DNA of 64,000 bases from an uncultured Bacteroidales bacterium (GCA_944325415.1 CALUZW010000003.1:1-64000), one strand, 5' to 3'; counted from the first letter of the stretch, positions 1 to 8,696 are shown. The notes: generated from the sequence alone by a model not told the origin. Numbers and translations are program-made.

Positions 1-99
1 CCGGAGAATGTGCAGAAAATCGTGGAGCGCGTCGAGCGGGAGCATGGTGATACGTTGAATGATGAATTTGTTGAACCTGAAAAAAGGGAGGAAGTGTGA
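1..99 (+). CDS. C-terminal end of an unidentified protein (partial)
   Basis: An open frame enters from the left edge and ends at a TGA at 97-99. Only the last 32 residues are visible; they are strongly charged (many Glu, Arg and Lys) with no recognisable motif, so the family cannot be named. The stop codon overlaps the ATG of the next gene as TGATG, which indicates translational coupling and a common transcript with the M15-type peptidase. The real size and start lie outside the window. Confidence 0.55.
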   Translation, partial: PENVQKIVERVEREHGDTLNDEFVEPEKREEV

Positions 100-539
100 T
101 GAAGAGTGATTTTTTCTCCGTCAAAGAGTTGGTGTGCAAGCACGTCTACGACCGCTATGGCGAGGGTGCTGCCATGTTTCTCGATGACAAACTTATCGCG
201 ACGTTAAACACGATACGCGAAAAAATACTCTGCGCACCGATGACCGTCAACAACTGGCACCTGGGCGGCAGCTTCACCCAGCGCGGGCTGCGCTGCAACC
301 TCTGTGCCCTGGTGAAGAGCAAGACCGACATCGGCCGGCTGTACCTTTCGGCCCACCTTCTGGGCAAGGCCGTCGACTGCAACGTCGAGGGCATGACCGC
401 CGAAGAAGCCCGCCGTCGCATTATCGAAGCGCAGGAACTGCTGCCCCACCCCATTCGCCTCGAAGACGGCGTGTCATGGCTGCACATCGACGTCTACAAC
501 AACGGCAAGGGCAAGAAAGTCTACCGCTTCAAGGCCTGA
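99..539 (+). CDS. Peptidase M15-type (D-Ala-D-Ala carboxypeptidase-like) protein
   Basis: This 146-residue protein has the pattern of the small M15A/phage endolysin-like zinc peptidases, which cut peptide crosslinks in peptidoglycan. A basic region ending in SAHLLGKAVDCNV (about residues 87-99) carries the first His and the Asp of the zinc site, and WLHIDV near residue 128 supplies the second His. There is no signal peptide, so export would need a holin or another route, as for phage endolysins. I chose the ATG at 99, not the GTG at 96, because the upstream stop forms a TGATG overlap with it. A strong terminator follows directly. It may be a domesticated phage lysis gene; activity is inferred from the motif only. 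Confidence 0.75.
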   Translation: MKSDFFSVKELVCKHVYDRYGEGAAMFLDDKLIATLNTIREKILCAPMTVNNWHLGGSFTQRGLRCNLCALVKSKTDIGRLYLSAHLLGKAVDCNVEGMTAEEARRRIIEAQELLPHPIRLEDGVSWLHIDVYNNGKGKKVYRFKA

Positions 540-549
540 ATCTACGCAA

Positions 550-587
550 GCGACCCGCCTCAATTCTTTGAGGCGGGTCGCTTTTTT
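550..587 (+). terminator. Rho-independent terminator after the M15 peptidase gene
   Basis: A perfect 14-bp stem (550-563 with 568-581), TTCT loop and six T residues follow 11 bases after the stop codon. It separates this unit from the convergent BI-1 gene. Confidence 0.9.
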
Positions 588-610
588 CGTGTCAGTATCC
601 CGACGCACAA

Positions 611-1306
611 TTACCGGCGGTCGCCGAAGATGCGCAACAGATAGAGGAACATGTTGACGAAGTCGAGATAAAGGGTGAGTGCACCGAGCAATGCCAGTTT
701 CTGGGTACCTTCATTCACTTCCTGATTGGCCAACAGCTGTTTGATGCGGTAGGTATCATAGGCGGTGAGGCCCACAAAGACAAGCACACCTACATAAGTA
801 ATAATCCAGTAAAGAGTCGAATTGGCCCAAAAGATATTCACCACCGAAGCAATGATAAGACCGATAAGCGCCATGAAAAAGAGATTACCCCACGACGAGA
901 GGTCTTTCTTGGTAAAGTAACCGTAAAGGCTCATGGCTGCAAACGTACCGGCCGTAACGAAGAAGGTCGACGCAATCGAAGCCTTGGTATAGGCCAGGAA
1001 GATGACCGACAGGGTAAGACCGTTCAAGAACGAATAGGCCAGAAAGCTGATCATGGCCGAGGCAAACGACATACGGGCGATGCGTGCCGAGAGATATATG
1101 ACAAGGGCAACCTCGGCTATCATCAGTACAAGGAACGTATACCTTCCACTAAAAAGCAATTGCTGCAATGAATAGGAGGCATCGACGGCCATGGCGGTAA
1201 TACCGGTAACGGCCAGAGCAACGCTCATCCACAAATAGAGACTTTTCATGAGGGTCACTTGTGCCGTCTGCACACCCGACCCGCTGTAAGAATAATTGTT
1301 TTCCAT
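611..1306 (-). CDS. Bax inhibitor-1 / YccA family membrane protein
   Basis: The 231-residue protein has a short polar N-terminus and seven hydrophobic segments, as in the BI-1 (TMBIM/YccA) family of inner-membrane proteins. The late segment with GLTAYDTYRIKQL and the C-terminal LTLYLDFVNMFLYLLRIFG are family hallmarks; the paired Asp residues there correspond to the pH-sensing pair of bacterial BI-1 calcium-leak channels. E. coli YccA modulates the FtsH protease, but the role in Bacteroidales is not established. It is monocistronic: a -7 promoter box sits 26 bases upstream and the neighbours are convergent (left) or end at their own terminator (right). Confidence 0.92.
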   Translation of the reverse strand: MENNYSYSGSGVQTAQVTLMKSLYLWMSVALAVTGITAMAVDASYSLQQLLFSGRYTFLVLMIAEVALVIYLSARIARMSFASAMISFLAYSFLNGLTLSVIFLAYTKASIASTFFVTAGTFAAMSLYGYFTKKDLSSWGNLFFMALIGLIIASVVNIFWANSTLYWIITYVGVLVFVGLTAYDTYRIKQLLANQEVNEGTQKLALLGALTLYLDFVNMFLYLLRIFGDRR

Positions 1307-1331
1307 TCTGTTGTTTATTTGAATAACGCTT

Positions 1332-1339
1332 CAAAGATA
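1332..1339 (-). promoter_or_regulatory. -7 promoter box of the BI-1 gene
   Basis: TATCTTTG on the minus strand matches the Bacteroidetes -7 consensus TAnnTTTG, 26 bases before the ATG. The -33 element is weak. Confidence 0.6.
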
Positions 1340-1425
1340 GATATTTCTTTCGACTTATGCACTAACATCTGTTAAATATGTCTTTTTCCCGACTTTTCAG
1401 AGTAAAGTTCAGCCAATTGTGACTA

Positions 1426-1467
1426 TAAAAAAGGGCGTTATACAGTTTCCTTTTCTGTACAACGCCC
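1426..1467 (-). terminator. Terminator of the spanin-like operon
   Basis: On the minus strand a 12-bp stem with one mismatch (1433-1445 with 1455-1467) is followed by six T residues. It lies about 115 bases beyond the last gene of the leftward operon. The short frame across 1419-1640 on the plus strand is not convincing as a gene. Confidence 0.75.
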
Positions 1468-1581
1468 GATTTGTATGCGCAAAAACGCCGAATGAGGCTA
1501 CGAGCATGCCACCGCGGTGCAACGTTATATTTCACTCACGACTGTCTCCCCGTCACTTTACTGACGGAGAGGCCACCAGAA

Positions 1582-2106
1582 TCATAAGAACCGGACAGGG
1601 CGCTCAATGGGTCGCACCCGACGGTTCAGTCTCGCTTTGAGCAGATCCATCGCCTCGTCGTACTGCAAAACGATATACTGTGCCTTCTCGGGCAGACGGT
1701 CGTCGAACCAGTGCGAGAGTACATAAAGCACAAAAATCTCCTTGATGATGCGGGCTATGCGGTCGGCCGATCCCGGTACCGCCGCACCGGGCAACAGCAG
1801 CGTCATGCAGCAATGCCCCTGCTCGTCAAAGGTGCAACCGTCGCCCGCAAGATAGCCCGACAATACCTCACTCACCCGGTCGGCAGCCTCCTGCAAGCGG
1901 TCGCCTACCCATATATCTTCGTCGGCCGTGAGTAACAGCCGGTCGTAGTAATCTTCGGCATTCTGCCCCTCGGCCTGCATGGGCACGGCCACATAGGTGG
2001 TGCGTTTCAACAACTCCTCGCGCAGCTCCTCACGGTCGATGCGCAACTGTACACATATCTTCTTCTCTCCCTTGGCGGGAATCTCTGTCATTTTTTTTCT
2101 GTTCAT
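1582..2106 (-). CDS. Hypothetical protein, last gene of a phage-like operon
   Basis: A 174-residue soluble protein that I do not recognise. It has no signal peptide or membrane segment. The N-terminal third is charged and probably helical; the C-terminal part holds a hydrophobic helix (EIFVLYVLSHWF) and ends in an Arg/Pro-rich tail. Some phage virion-completion proteins have a similar helical body and basic tail, but this is impressionistic. It is the third gene of a leftward operon (3001 to 1582) with a 20-base gap from the spanin-like gene, and the operon terminator follows. An internal ATG 15 bases downstream is an alternative start. Confidence 0.6.
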   Translation of the reverse strand: MNRKKMTEIPAKGEKKICVQLRIDREELREELLKRTTYVAVPMQAEGQNAEDYYDRLLLTADEDIWVGDRLQEAADRVSEVLSGYLAGDGCTFDEQGHCCMTLLLPGAAVPGSADRIARIIKEIFVLYVLSHWFDDRLPEKAQYIVLQYDEAMDLLKARLNRRVRPIERPVRFL

Positions 2107-2126
2107 ATTTTTTCTGTTTTTAGTAT

Positions 2127-2597
2127 TTATCTTTTAAAAACCAGTCCCACCGAGACAATGCTCAGCACGACTACTATTGCATAGAGTATCCACGATACCC
2201 CGCCACCGGTCTGTCGCTGCGCGTCGGCTGCCACCTGTGCCGAAAACCGGCTGCTGTCGGCCGTCTGTGTCGTGAGAAGCCGCTCTTCATGGAGCGAGTC
2301 GACCCGTAGCCGTTCTCGGGTCGAGACCGCCCGTATCGTCCAATGCTCGGCGACACGGGGCGTGTCGGCCACGCGGCTCGCAAGAGTGTCGGCCGTCTCC
2401 ACCCACTCTCTGACCACATCGATACACCAGCGGGTCTGCTCCCGCTCTTGCTCGACCGAATGTTTCCGTACCGTATCGGCCAGATGCGTCTCAACCGCAC
2501 GGCGCACCTCTTCGTGAAGCGCAGCCGTCAACTGTTTGCGTGTCGTACAGGAAAAGAGCAGAAGCGACCCCAGGGTGACGGCGACACAACGGCACAT
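2127..2597 (-). CDS. Lipoprotein with C-terminal membrane anchor (candidate unimolecular spanin)
   Basis: The 156-residue protein begins with a lipoprotein signal ending in the lipobox LLFSC, continues as about 95 polar, coiled-coil-prone residues rich in Glu, Arg, Thr and Val, and ends with one membrane segment (SWILYAIVVVLSIVSVGLVF) and two basic residues. Lipid anchor at one end and membrane helix at the other is the architecture of u-spanins such as phage T1 gp11, which bridge outer and inner membranes and fuse them at the end of lysis. I chose the ATG at 2597 because it overlaps the stop of the preceding gene as TGATG; an ATG at 2609 is also possible. Function is inferred from architecture alone. 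Confidence 0.6.
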   Translation of the reverse strand: MCRCVAVTLGSLLLFSCTTRKQLTAALHEEVRRAVETHLADTVRKHSVEQEREQTRWCIDVVREWVETADTLASRVADTPRVAEHWTIRAVSTRERLRVDSLHEERLLTTQTADSSRFSAQVAADAQRQTGGGVSWILYAIVVVLSIVSVGLVFKR

Positions 2598-3001
2598 CAC
2601 ACGGCACATCGCTGATGGCGGTATAAGATGAGACGCCCCGTCTGTATGCCGAAAAAGAACCGCGATGCCCGGGCCTCGGCCAGCACCGTGAAAAGTGCAT
2701 CTCGAAACGACGCTCCCGGCTTGCGCATGCGATACTCGGCTACCAGCCGGGCCAACTCCTGATACATGGCCACCTTGCGCTCATTACGGCACTTCAACGG
2801 CCGATGGTTGAAGATGCGTTTCACCTGCCGGGCCGCCTCTTCAAACGAAATGTAGAAGCGGCCACGGCCACTGTGCAAGGCTCTGAAAATAACCTCGTCG
2901 CGGGGCACAAAGGGGGCATCTTCGCCCAACTCTTTGAGCTCCTCTTCATAGGCGTGAACAAAATCACGCTCTTTCTCTTCTCTTAAATTTATATGACTCA
3001 T
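2597..3001 (-). CDS. Hypothetical protein, first gene of the spanin-like operon
   Basis: A 134-residue basic, mainly helical protein of unknown family, with no signal peptide or membrane helix. The central part (EEAARQVKRIFNHRPLK and following) is rich in Arg, suggesting contact with nucleic acid or protein partners, but no defined DNA-binding motif can be named. The start at 3001 is preferred over the in-frame start at 3031 because the latter adds only a hydrophobic Leu/Lys stretch absent of any signal. It is the promoter-proximal gene; its stop overlaps the ATG of the lipoprotein gene, so the two are translationally coupled. Confidence 0.6.
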   Translation of the reverse strand: MSHINLREEKERDFVHAYEEELKELGEDAPFVPRDEVIFRALHSGRGRFYISFEEAARQVKRIFNHRPLKCRNERKVAMYQELARLVAEYRMRKPGASFRDALFTVLAEARASRFFFGIQTGRLILYRHQRCAV

Positions 3002-3075
3002 AATACATTTTTTTAGGAGTAGGAGAACCATCTGCCCACGTGGTGCGACAAACGTTTTCCGGACTTTGGACGGAA

Positions 3076-3106
3076 CAAATGTATAAACAATATTGTAATA
3101 TTACAA
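3076..3106 (-). promoter_or_regulatory. Promoter of the spanin-like operon
   Basis: On the minus strand a -33 TTG (3104-3106) is followed after exactly 20 bases by TACATTTG (3076-3083), a full match to the Bacteroidetes sigma-ABfr promoter. Transcription would start near 3069, leaving a leader of about 70 bases. The surrounding 3060-3140 is very AT-rich. Confidence 0.75.
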
Positions 3107-3238
3107 CAAATAATATGGTAAAATTACAACAATAATACACCATTTTTTACAACACCCTGAAACCAAAAGTTTTACCGGGAACGACCACGACAGGCACAAA
3201 AAACAGCTGCTCCCGGCCCGACAGCTCGGCAAAAACAC

Positions 3239-3246
3239 TATCTTTG
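3239..3246 (+). promoter_or_regulatory. -7 promoter box of the DUF1460 gene
   Basis: TATCTTTG lies 19 bases before the ATG at 3265. It overlaps the TTG at 3244, which therefore cannot be the start codon. Confidence 0.65.
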
Positions 3247-3264
3247 ACCGCAAACAGCACGCCC

Positions 3265-4131
3265 ATGAAGCTACGCCATCTACTCCCGACCCTTATTATC
3301 TGTCTGTCCGGCCACACGGCCTGGGCCCGACCGGCCGACGGAATCACCGCCGGCGACAGCCTTTATACCGTCTATCTGCTCACGGTTGTTGCCCCGCAAC
3401 CCGATGTAGCCCACTACGTCAACGCCTTTGCACACCTGCTCACCGGCACCCCCTATGTGGCCGGCACCCTCGACCGCGACACCGTCGAACGTCTGCAACC
3501 GGGGCTGCAAGAGACCGACTGCACAATATTTGTAGAGACCGTTCTCGCACTGGCCCGCTGCGCCGCGCAGGGAGAAAACTCGTGGGAATCCTACTGCCGA
3601 CAGCTGACCGGCCTCCGCTACCGCAACGGCTGCCAGGAGGGATATGCCTCCCGCCTCCACTATTTCAGCGACTGGATAGCCGACAACGAACGGCGGGGTG
3701 CAGTACGAGAGATTACCCGCTCGCTGGGCGGGAGACCCGACACGCTGCACCTCGACTTCATGAGCCGTCATGCCGACCGCTACCCTGCCCTGCACCGCAA
3801 CTCCTCGCTCACAGACAGCATAGCCGCCCACGAGCAAAGGCTCAGCGGCACAACCGTCTACCGCCTGACGGCAGAACAGCTCGACAGTACCACACTTGCG
3901 GCGATACACAGCGGCGACATCATTGCCTTTACCACCGGCATCGCCGGACTCGACATTGCCCATGTGGGCATCGCCCTGCACGCGGGCGGAGAGACACGCC
4001 TCATACACGCCTCGTCGACCCTGGGCCGGGTGGTCATCGAAGAGCGGACACTCGACAAGATGGTCTCGGACAACCCTCGTTTCACAGGCATACGCGTGAT
4101 GCGTCCGCAAAACCCTCTTCCGCACAAATAA
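3265..4131 (+). CDS. Secreted DUF1460 (amidase-like, NlpC/P60 fold) protein
   Basis: The 288-residue protein has a signal peptide ending in HTAWA and the DUF1460 domain, classed as an N-acetylmuramoyl-L-alanine amidase-like papain-fold family acting on peptidoglycan fragments in the periplasm. The likely nucleophile is the Cys of ETDCTIFVETV (about residue 86), and the His of LDIAHVGIAL lies in the expected C-terminal position after GDIIAF. Length is normal for the family. It has its own promoter and is followed by a separate promoter for the two-component system, so it is probably monocistronic. Substrate and cleavage site are not visible from sequence. Confidence 0.85.
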   Translation: MKLRHLLPTLIICLSGHTAWARPADGITAGDSLYTVYLLTVVAPQPDVAHYVNAFAHLLTGTPYVAGTLDRDTVERLQPGLQETDCTIFVETVLALARCAAQGENSWESYCRQLTGLRYRNGCQEGYASRLHYFSDWIADNERRGAVREITRSLGGRPDTLHLDFMSRHADRYPALHRNSSLTDSIAAHEQRLSGTTVYRLTAEQLDSTTLAAIHSGDIIAFTTGIAGLDIAHVGIALHAGGETRLIHASSTLGRVVIEERTLDKMVSDNPRFTGIRVMRPQNPLPHK

Positions 4132-4186
4132 CTGTACACTGCATATTTTTACAATCGATTTTTCTTCAACATCATTAAAATATTTT

Positions 4187-4194
4187 TATCTTTG
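4187..4194 (+). promoter_or_regulatory. -7 promoter box of the two-component operon
   Basis: TATCTTTG stands 22 bases before the response-regulator ATG in an AT-rich stretch. A weak -33 (TTC at 4165-4167, spacing 19) fits an activator-dependent promoter. Confidence 0.6.
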
Positions 4195-4216
4195 TACGCG
4201 AAACAGACTCACCCCA

Positions 4217-4906
4217 ATGGAAAAGCCTAAGATACTTGTCATTGACGATGAAGAATCGCTGTGCGAGATACTGCAATTCAACCTCGAAGTAGAAGGGTTT
4301 TCGGTCGATGTAGCCTATAACGCCGAAGAGGCACTGAAAAAAGAGATTGCCCGCTACGACCTTATCTTGCTCGACGTAATGATGGGCGAAACAAGTGGAT
4401 TCAAACTGGCCCGGCAACTCAAAAGCCGGCCCGACACGGCACAAATACCCATCATATTCTGCACTGCCAAAGACACCGAAGACGACACGGTCATAGGTCT
4501 CGAAATAGGAGCCGACGACTACATTACCAAACCTTTCTCGATACGCGAAGTCATAGCCCGGGTAAAAAGCGTGCTTCGCCGTGCGGCCATAACCGCCAAC
4601 CGGGAAAAAGCCGACGACTCGGTCGCCTTCAAGGGGTTGGTCCTGAACCTTCAACGCAAGACCTGCCATGTCGACGGGAAAGAGGTGAAACTCACCAAGA
4701 CCGAATTTGAAATACTCTCGCTTTTTCTGCGCCACCGAGAGACCATCTTCTCTCGCGCCGACATTCTGAGCCAGGTATGGAGCAACGACGTCATCGTGCT
4801 CGACCGCACCATCGACGTCAACATCACCCGGCTGAGAAAAAAGATAGAGCCTTACGGCAAACACATCGTTACACGACAAGGGTACGGATATGGCTTTGAA
4901 GAATAG
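4217..4906 (+). CDS. OmpR/PhoB-family response regulator
   Basis: The 229-residue protein has an N-terminal receiver domain (about 1-122) with acidic pocket D10/D11, phospho-acceptor D53 in LILLDVMMGE and Lys in DDYITKPF, then a winged-helix DNA-binding domain of OmpR/PhoB type (about 135-229) with the signature RTIDVNITRLRKKI. The next gene, overlapping by 17 bases, is its histidine kinase, and a PiT phosphate transporter follows 70 bases later. That context suggests a PhoB-like role in phosphate response, but related Bacteroides regulators (RprY type) have other roles, so phosphate is an inference. OmpR-type regulators bind tandem 10-11-bp repeats, as found at 47099-47164. Confidence 0.93.
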   Translation: MEKPKILVIDDEESLCEILQFNLEVEGFSVDVAYNAEEALKKEIARYDLILLDVMMGETSGFKLARQLKSRPDTAQIPIIFCTAKDTEDDTVIGLEIGADDYITKPFSIREVIARVKSVLRRAAITANREKADDSVAFKGLVLNLQRKTCHVDGKEVKLTKTEFEILSLFLRHRETIFSRADILSQVWSNDVIVLDRTIDVNITRLRKKIEPYGKHIVTRQGYGYGFEE

Positions 4907-6350
4907 AATCTCATACTCCCAACGGCTCTTTTTCCTGCTGGTGTTCTTTGCCGGCATACTCATGAGCAGCTTCGTGCTCTTCCAGTATGAACGGGAAAAA
5001 CAGTTCAAGGTCGAGAACCTCAACGTACAGCTGCAACTGCTCAATGCCCAAATCATCGACGCCATCGAAGACGGGAAACCCTTAGACCAGATTGTCAACC
5101 ACTACCAGAACCGCTATCCCGACCTGCGTCTCACCCTCATCGACACAACCGGAAAGGTACTGTACGACGCACCCTACGCCTGGAAAAACGATACCATACC
5201 CAACCATGGCCAACGCCCCGAAGTGAAGCAGGCCATCGAACGGGGCGACGGATACACCATACGCCGCAAATCCGAAAACGAAGAGGGCGACTACTTCTAC
5301 TCGGCCACACGCATCGGCAACACCATAATCCGCTCGGCCCTCCCCTACAACATCTCGCTTACCCGCCTGCTTGCCGCCGACTACTCCTTCCTGTGGATAA
5401 TGATAGGACTCACCGTCGTGATGTGTACATTCGGATATTTCGCCATAAGACACATCGGGCAGAGCATCAAGCGGCTGCAAGAGTTTGCCAACCTGGCCAG
5501 CCGCAATGAACGCATCGAAAACATCAAGCCTTTCCCCAACGACGAACTGGGGGAAATCTCCCAACACATCGTCCAGCTATACTCCCAACTGCAACAGACC
5601 ATCGCCGACCGCAACCGCGAACACGCCATGGTACTCCACGAAGAGCAGGAAAAGATAAGGCTGAAACGCCAACTCACCAACAACATCAACCACGAGCTCA
5701 AAACTCCGGTCAGCTCCATTCAGGGATATCTCGAAACCATCATCAACAACCCCGACATGAACGAAGAGACACGCCGCCTCTTCATCGAAAAAAGCTACAA
5801 GCAGAGCCAACGTCTGGGACAACTCCTGCAAGATATCTCTACCATCACCCGCATGGACGAGGCCAGCCAACTCATCGAAAAAGAGATAGTCGACCTCAAC
5901 ACCATCGTCCAGGACATTATCGCCGAGGTTGCACTGCGACCCGCCGACAAACGCATGCGGATTACCTGCAACTTCAACCGAGAACTGCCCATACTGGGCA
6001 ACGCCAACCTGCTGACCTCGGTATTCCGCAACCTGACCGAAAATGCCATCGCCTACTCCGGCGGGCGAGACATCTTCATCAATCTCGTCGGAGAGACACC
6101 CCAGGAATACACCTTTACATTCGCCGACAATGGCATCGGCATCGACGACCAGCACCTCTCCCACATCTTCGAACGCTTCTACCGCGTAGACAAAGGCCGC
6201 TCCCGCAAGCTCGGCGGCACCGGCCTCGGGCTCTCCATCGTCAAGAATGCCATTCTCTTCCACGGAGGCAATATCGAAGCCCACAACCGTTACGAAGGAG
6301 GGCTCGAATTTATCTTCACCCTCAAAAAAGACGACACGCCGTCGGCATAG
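4890..6350 (+). CDS. Membrane sensor histidine kinase (PhoR-like)
   Basis: The 486-residue kinase has a first membrane helix near residues 12-30, a periplasmic sensor of about 125 residues, a second helix near 160-180, a linker with HAMP-like helices, a HisKA domain with phospho-acceptor His268 in NNINHELKTPVSS, and a HATPase domain with N box (RNLTENAIAYS), G1 (DNGIGID), F box (IFERFYRVDKG) and G2 (GGTGLGLSIV). It overlaps the regulator by 17 bases, so the pair is coupled. Lying upstream of a phosphate permease makes a PhoR-like job likely; the periplasmic domain is not a sensor I can name. Confidence 0.93.
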   Translation: MALKNRISYSQRLFFLLVFFAGILMSSFVLFQYEREKQFKVENLNVQLQLLNAQIIDAIEDGKPLDQIVNHYQNRYPDLRLTLIDTTGKVLYDAPYAWKNDTIPNHGQRPEVKQAIERGDGYTIRRKSENEEGDYFYSATRIGNTIIRSALPYNISLTRLLAADYSFLWIMIGLTVVMCTFGYFAIRHIGQSIKRLQEFANLASRNERIENIKPFPNDELGEISQHIVQLYSQLQQTIADRNREHAMVLHEEQEKIRLKRQLTNNINHELKTPVSSIQGYLETIINNPDMNEETRRLFIEKSYKQSQRLGQLLQDISTITRMDEASQLIEKEIVDLNTIVQDIIAEVALRPADKRMRITCNFNRELPILGNANLLTSVFRNLTENAIAYSGGRDIFINLVGETPQEYTFTFADNGIGIDDQHLSHIFERFYRVDKGRSRKLGGTGLGLSIVKNAILFHGGNIEAHNRYEGGLEFIFTLKKDDTPSA

Positions 6351-6419
6351 TCGGCAACACCGCACAACACAAGACACACACTATTACAACGAAAAAACGA
6401 TTTAAAAACCTCTGTTTGA

Positions 6420-8654
6420 ATGAATCCTATATTTACCTTTATTGTTATCGTACTGGGTCTGCTGGCCATCGCCAACATCATCGTCGGTGTGGCCAACGAC
6501 GCCATCAACTTCATGAACGCCGCATGGGGGTCGCGCGTAGCCCGTTACCGCACCATACTCATCGTCGCATCGGTCGGCATACTCATCGGCACCCTCACCT
6601 CGAACGGCATGATGGAAGTGGCCCGCAGCGGCGTGTTCTATCCCGAGAACTTCACCTTTCCCGAGGTCATGACCCTCTTCCTGGGCATGATGCTGGGCAA
6701 CGTCATTCTCTTCAACATTTTCAATACCCTGGGTCTCCCCACCTCCACCACCGTATCGATGGTATTCGGGCTCCTGGGTGCCGCACTCGCCGTGGCGGGG
6801 TACAAAATCTACATCTCTCCCGACGTCAGCATCAACAGCCTCTCCCACTACGTCAACTCGGGCAAGGCCATGGTCATCATCTCGGGAATCCTCTCTTCGG
6901 TCGTCATCGCCTTCGCCACAGGCATCTCGCTCATGTACATCTCGCGCATCATCTTCTCGTTCCGCTATGCCAAGATGATAAAGCGACTGGGTGCGCTCTG
7001 GTGCGGTATCTCGGTTACAGGCATCATCTATTTTGCTCTCTTCAAGGGGCTCAACAACTCGGGCCTCATACCCGAAGAGTTCAACACCTTCGTACACGAA
7101 CACACGTTCTTGTTCCTCTGCGCCCTTTGGCTTGCCGTCTCGCTGGTGCTGTGGCTGCTGCAACTCCTGCGGGTCAACATCATGAAGGTAACCATACTCT
7201 CGGGCACATTTGCCCTGGCCCTGGCCTTTGCCGGCAACGACCTCGTCAATTTCATAGGTGTACCCATCGCCGGATACGATTCCTACCAGATAGCCCGGGC
7301 CGCCGGCGACGAAAACATCTACATGACAGCCCTGGCCCAACCGGCTACCGCCAACTTCACCCTGCTCATCATAGCCGGTATCATCATGGTCGTTACCCTC
7401 TTCCTCTCCAAGGAGGCACGCCATGTAGCACAGACCGAGCTTTCGCTCTCCTCGCAGAACGAAGAGCAGGAGCGCTTCAACTCGACCCTCATATCGAGAG
7501 GGCTGGTACGCATGGCCCTTATCATCAACAAGTGGTATACCCATTACGTGCCGCACCGCCTGCAACAGGCTATCGACAAGCGATTTGAACCGCTGCTCCC
7601 GGAGGAACGTGACACCGAAGCCTCGTTCGATCTCATACGCGCCGTTGTAAACCTCACCTCATCGGCCGTACTCATCTCCATCGCCACCTCACTCAAACTC
7701 CCCCTTTCGACCACCTATGTCGTGTTCATGGTCTCGATGGGTTCGTCGCTCGCCGACCGGGCTTGGGGACGCGAAAGCGCCGTATATCGCATTACAGGAG
7801 TCATGACCGTCATCTCGGGCTGGTTCATTACGGCTTTCGTCGCCCTGCTCATTTCGTCGATATTCACACTCATATTGCTTGTCGGTGGCTGGGTTGCCGT
7901 CGTTCTGGCCTCGGGCGTAGGTATCTACTCCGTAATCCGCAGCTTCACATTCCGCAAGAAACTCACCAAGAAGGCCAAGGCTCGCCAAGAGAAGAAACTC
8001 ACCATCTCGCAGTCCGACACGACCGAAGACATTCTCTACAACTGCATAGAAGAGGTGTGCCGCACGATGGAGGAGATTTCGCGCATCTACAACCGCACCC
8101 TGGTGGCCGTCTTCAAGGAAAACCGCAAAGTGCTGCGGGAGATGGTTACCGAGTCAAATGCCCTCTACGAAGAAGCGCACACCCGCAAATACGAAGTCAT
8201 CAACACGTTGCGGAAACTCGAAAAGAACCACATCAATTCGGGACACTTCTATGTGCAGGTGGTCGATTACCTCTCCGAGGTTACCAAGGCCCTCATACAC
8301 ATCACCCGACCGGCTTTTGAACACATCGACAACAACCACACCGGACTCACCAAGGAACAGGTGGCCGACCTCATGCATGTAAATGACGGCGTCGACGAGA
8401 TTTTCACCCACATCAACGAAATGATGCGCAGTAAAAATTTTGCCGACCTCGACAAGGTACTCGACATGCGCGACCGCCTCTTCGACACCATCGTTGCCGC
8501 TATCAAAAGCCAGCTACGCCGCATGGACGAGAAGAGCAGCACCAAAGCCTGCCTGCTCTACCTGTCGATACTCAACGAAACCAAGTCGATGGTGCTACAA
8601 GCCCGCAACTTGCTCAAATCGCAGAGTTACTTTCTCAAAAACAAAGACGAATAA
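6420..8654 (+). CDS. PiT-family inorganic phosphate transporter with C-terminal PhoU-like domain
   Basis: The 744-residue protein has two copies of the PiT signature, GVANDAINFMNAAWG near the N-terminus and AGNDLVNFIGVPIAG near residue 275, within about 11 membrane helices spanning residues 1-515. The final 220 residues are soluble, helical and resemble PhoU/DUF47 (EEVCRTMEEISRIYN onward). PiT proteins import phosphate with a cation. A fused PhoU-like tail may let the transporter itself sense or signal phosphate state. The gene is 70 bases after the histidine kinase with no obvious promoter, so it probably shares its transcript. No pst genes are in the window. Confidence 0.93.
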   Translation: MNPIFTFIVIVLGLLAIANIIVGVANDAINFMNAAWGSRVARYRTILIVASVGILIGTLTSNGMMEVARSGVFYPENFTFPEVMTLFLGMMLGNVILFNIFNTLGLPTSTTVSMVFGLLGAALAVAGYKIYISPDVSINSLSHYVNSGKAMVIISGILSSVVIAFATGISLMYISRIIFSFRYAKMIKRLGALWCGISVTGIIYFALFKGLNNSGLIPEEFNTFVHEHTFLFLCALWLAVSLVLWLLQLLRVNIMKVTILSGTFALALAFAGNDLVNFIGVPIAGYDSYQIARAAGDENIYMTALAQPATANFTLLIIAGIIMVVTLFLSKEARHVAQTELSLSSQNEEQERFNSTLISRGLVRMALIINKWYTHYVPHRLQQAIDKRFEPLLPEERDTEASFDLIRAVVNLTSSAVLISIATSLKLPLSTTYVVFMVSMGSSLADRAWGRESAVYRITGVMTVISGWFITAFVALLISSIFTLILLVGGWVAVVLASGVGIYSVIRSFTFRKKLTKKAKARQEKKLTISQSDTTEDILYNCIEEVCRTMEEISRIYNRTLVAVFKENRKVLREMVTESNALYEEAHTRKYEVINTLRKLEKNHINSGHFYVQVVDYLSEVTKALIHITRPAFEHIDNNHTGLTKEQVADLMHVNDGVDEIFTHINEMMRSKNFADLDKVLDMRDRLFDTIVAAIKSQLRRMDEKSSTKACLLYLSILNETKSMVLQARNLLKSQSYFLKNKDE

Positions 8655-8696
8655 CCCCGAAAGAGATCTGTCTAAACTTACAAAACCCTCATCATC

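Noticed and set aside
1419..1640. 73-residue plus-strand frame near the operon terminator
   Set aside because: It spans the terminator hairpin, has no promoter and overlaps the end of the 1582-2106 gene.
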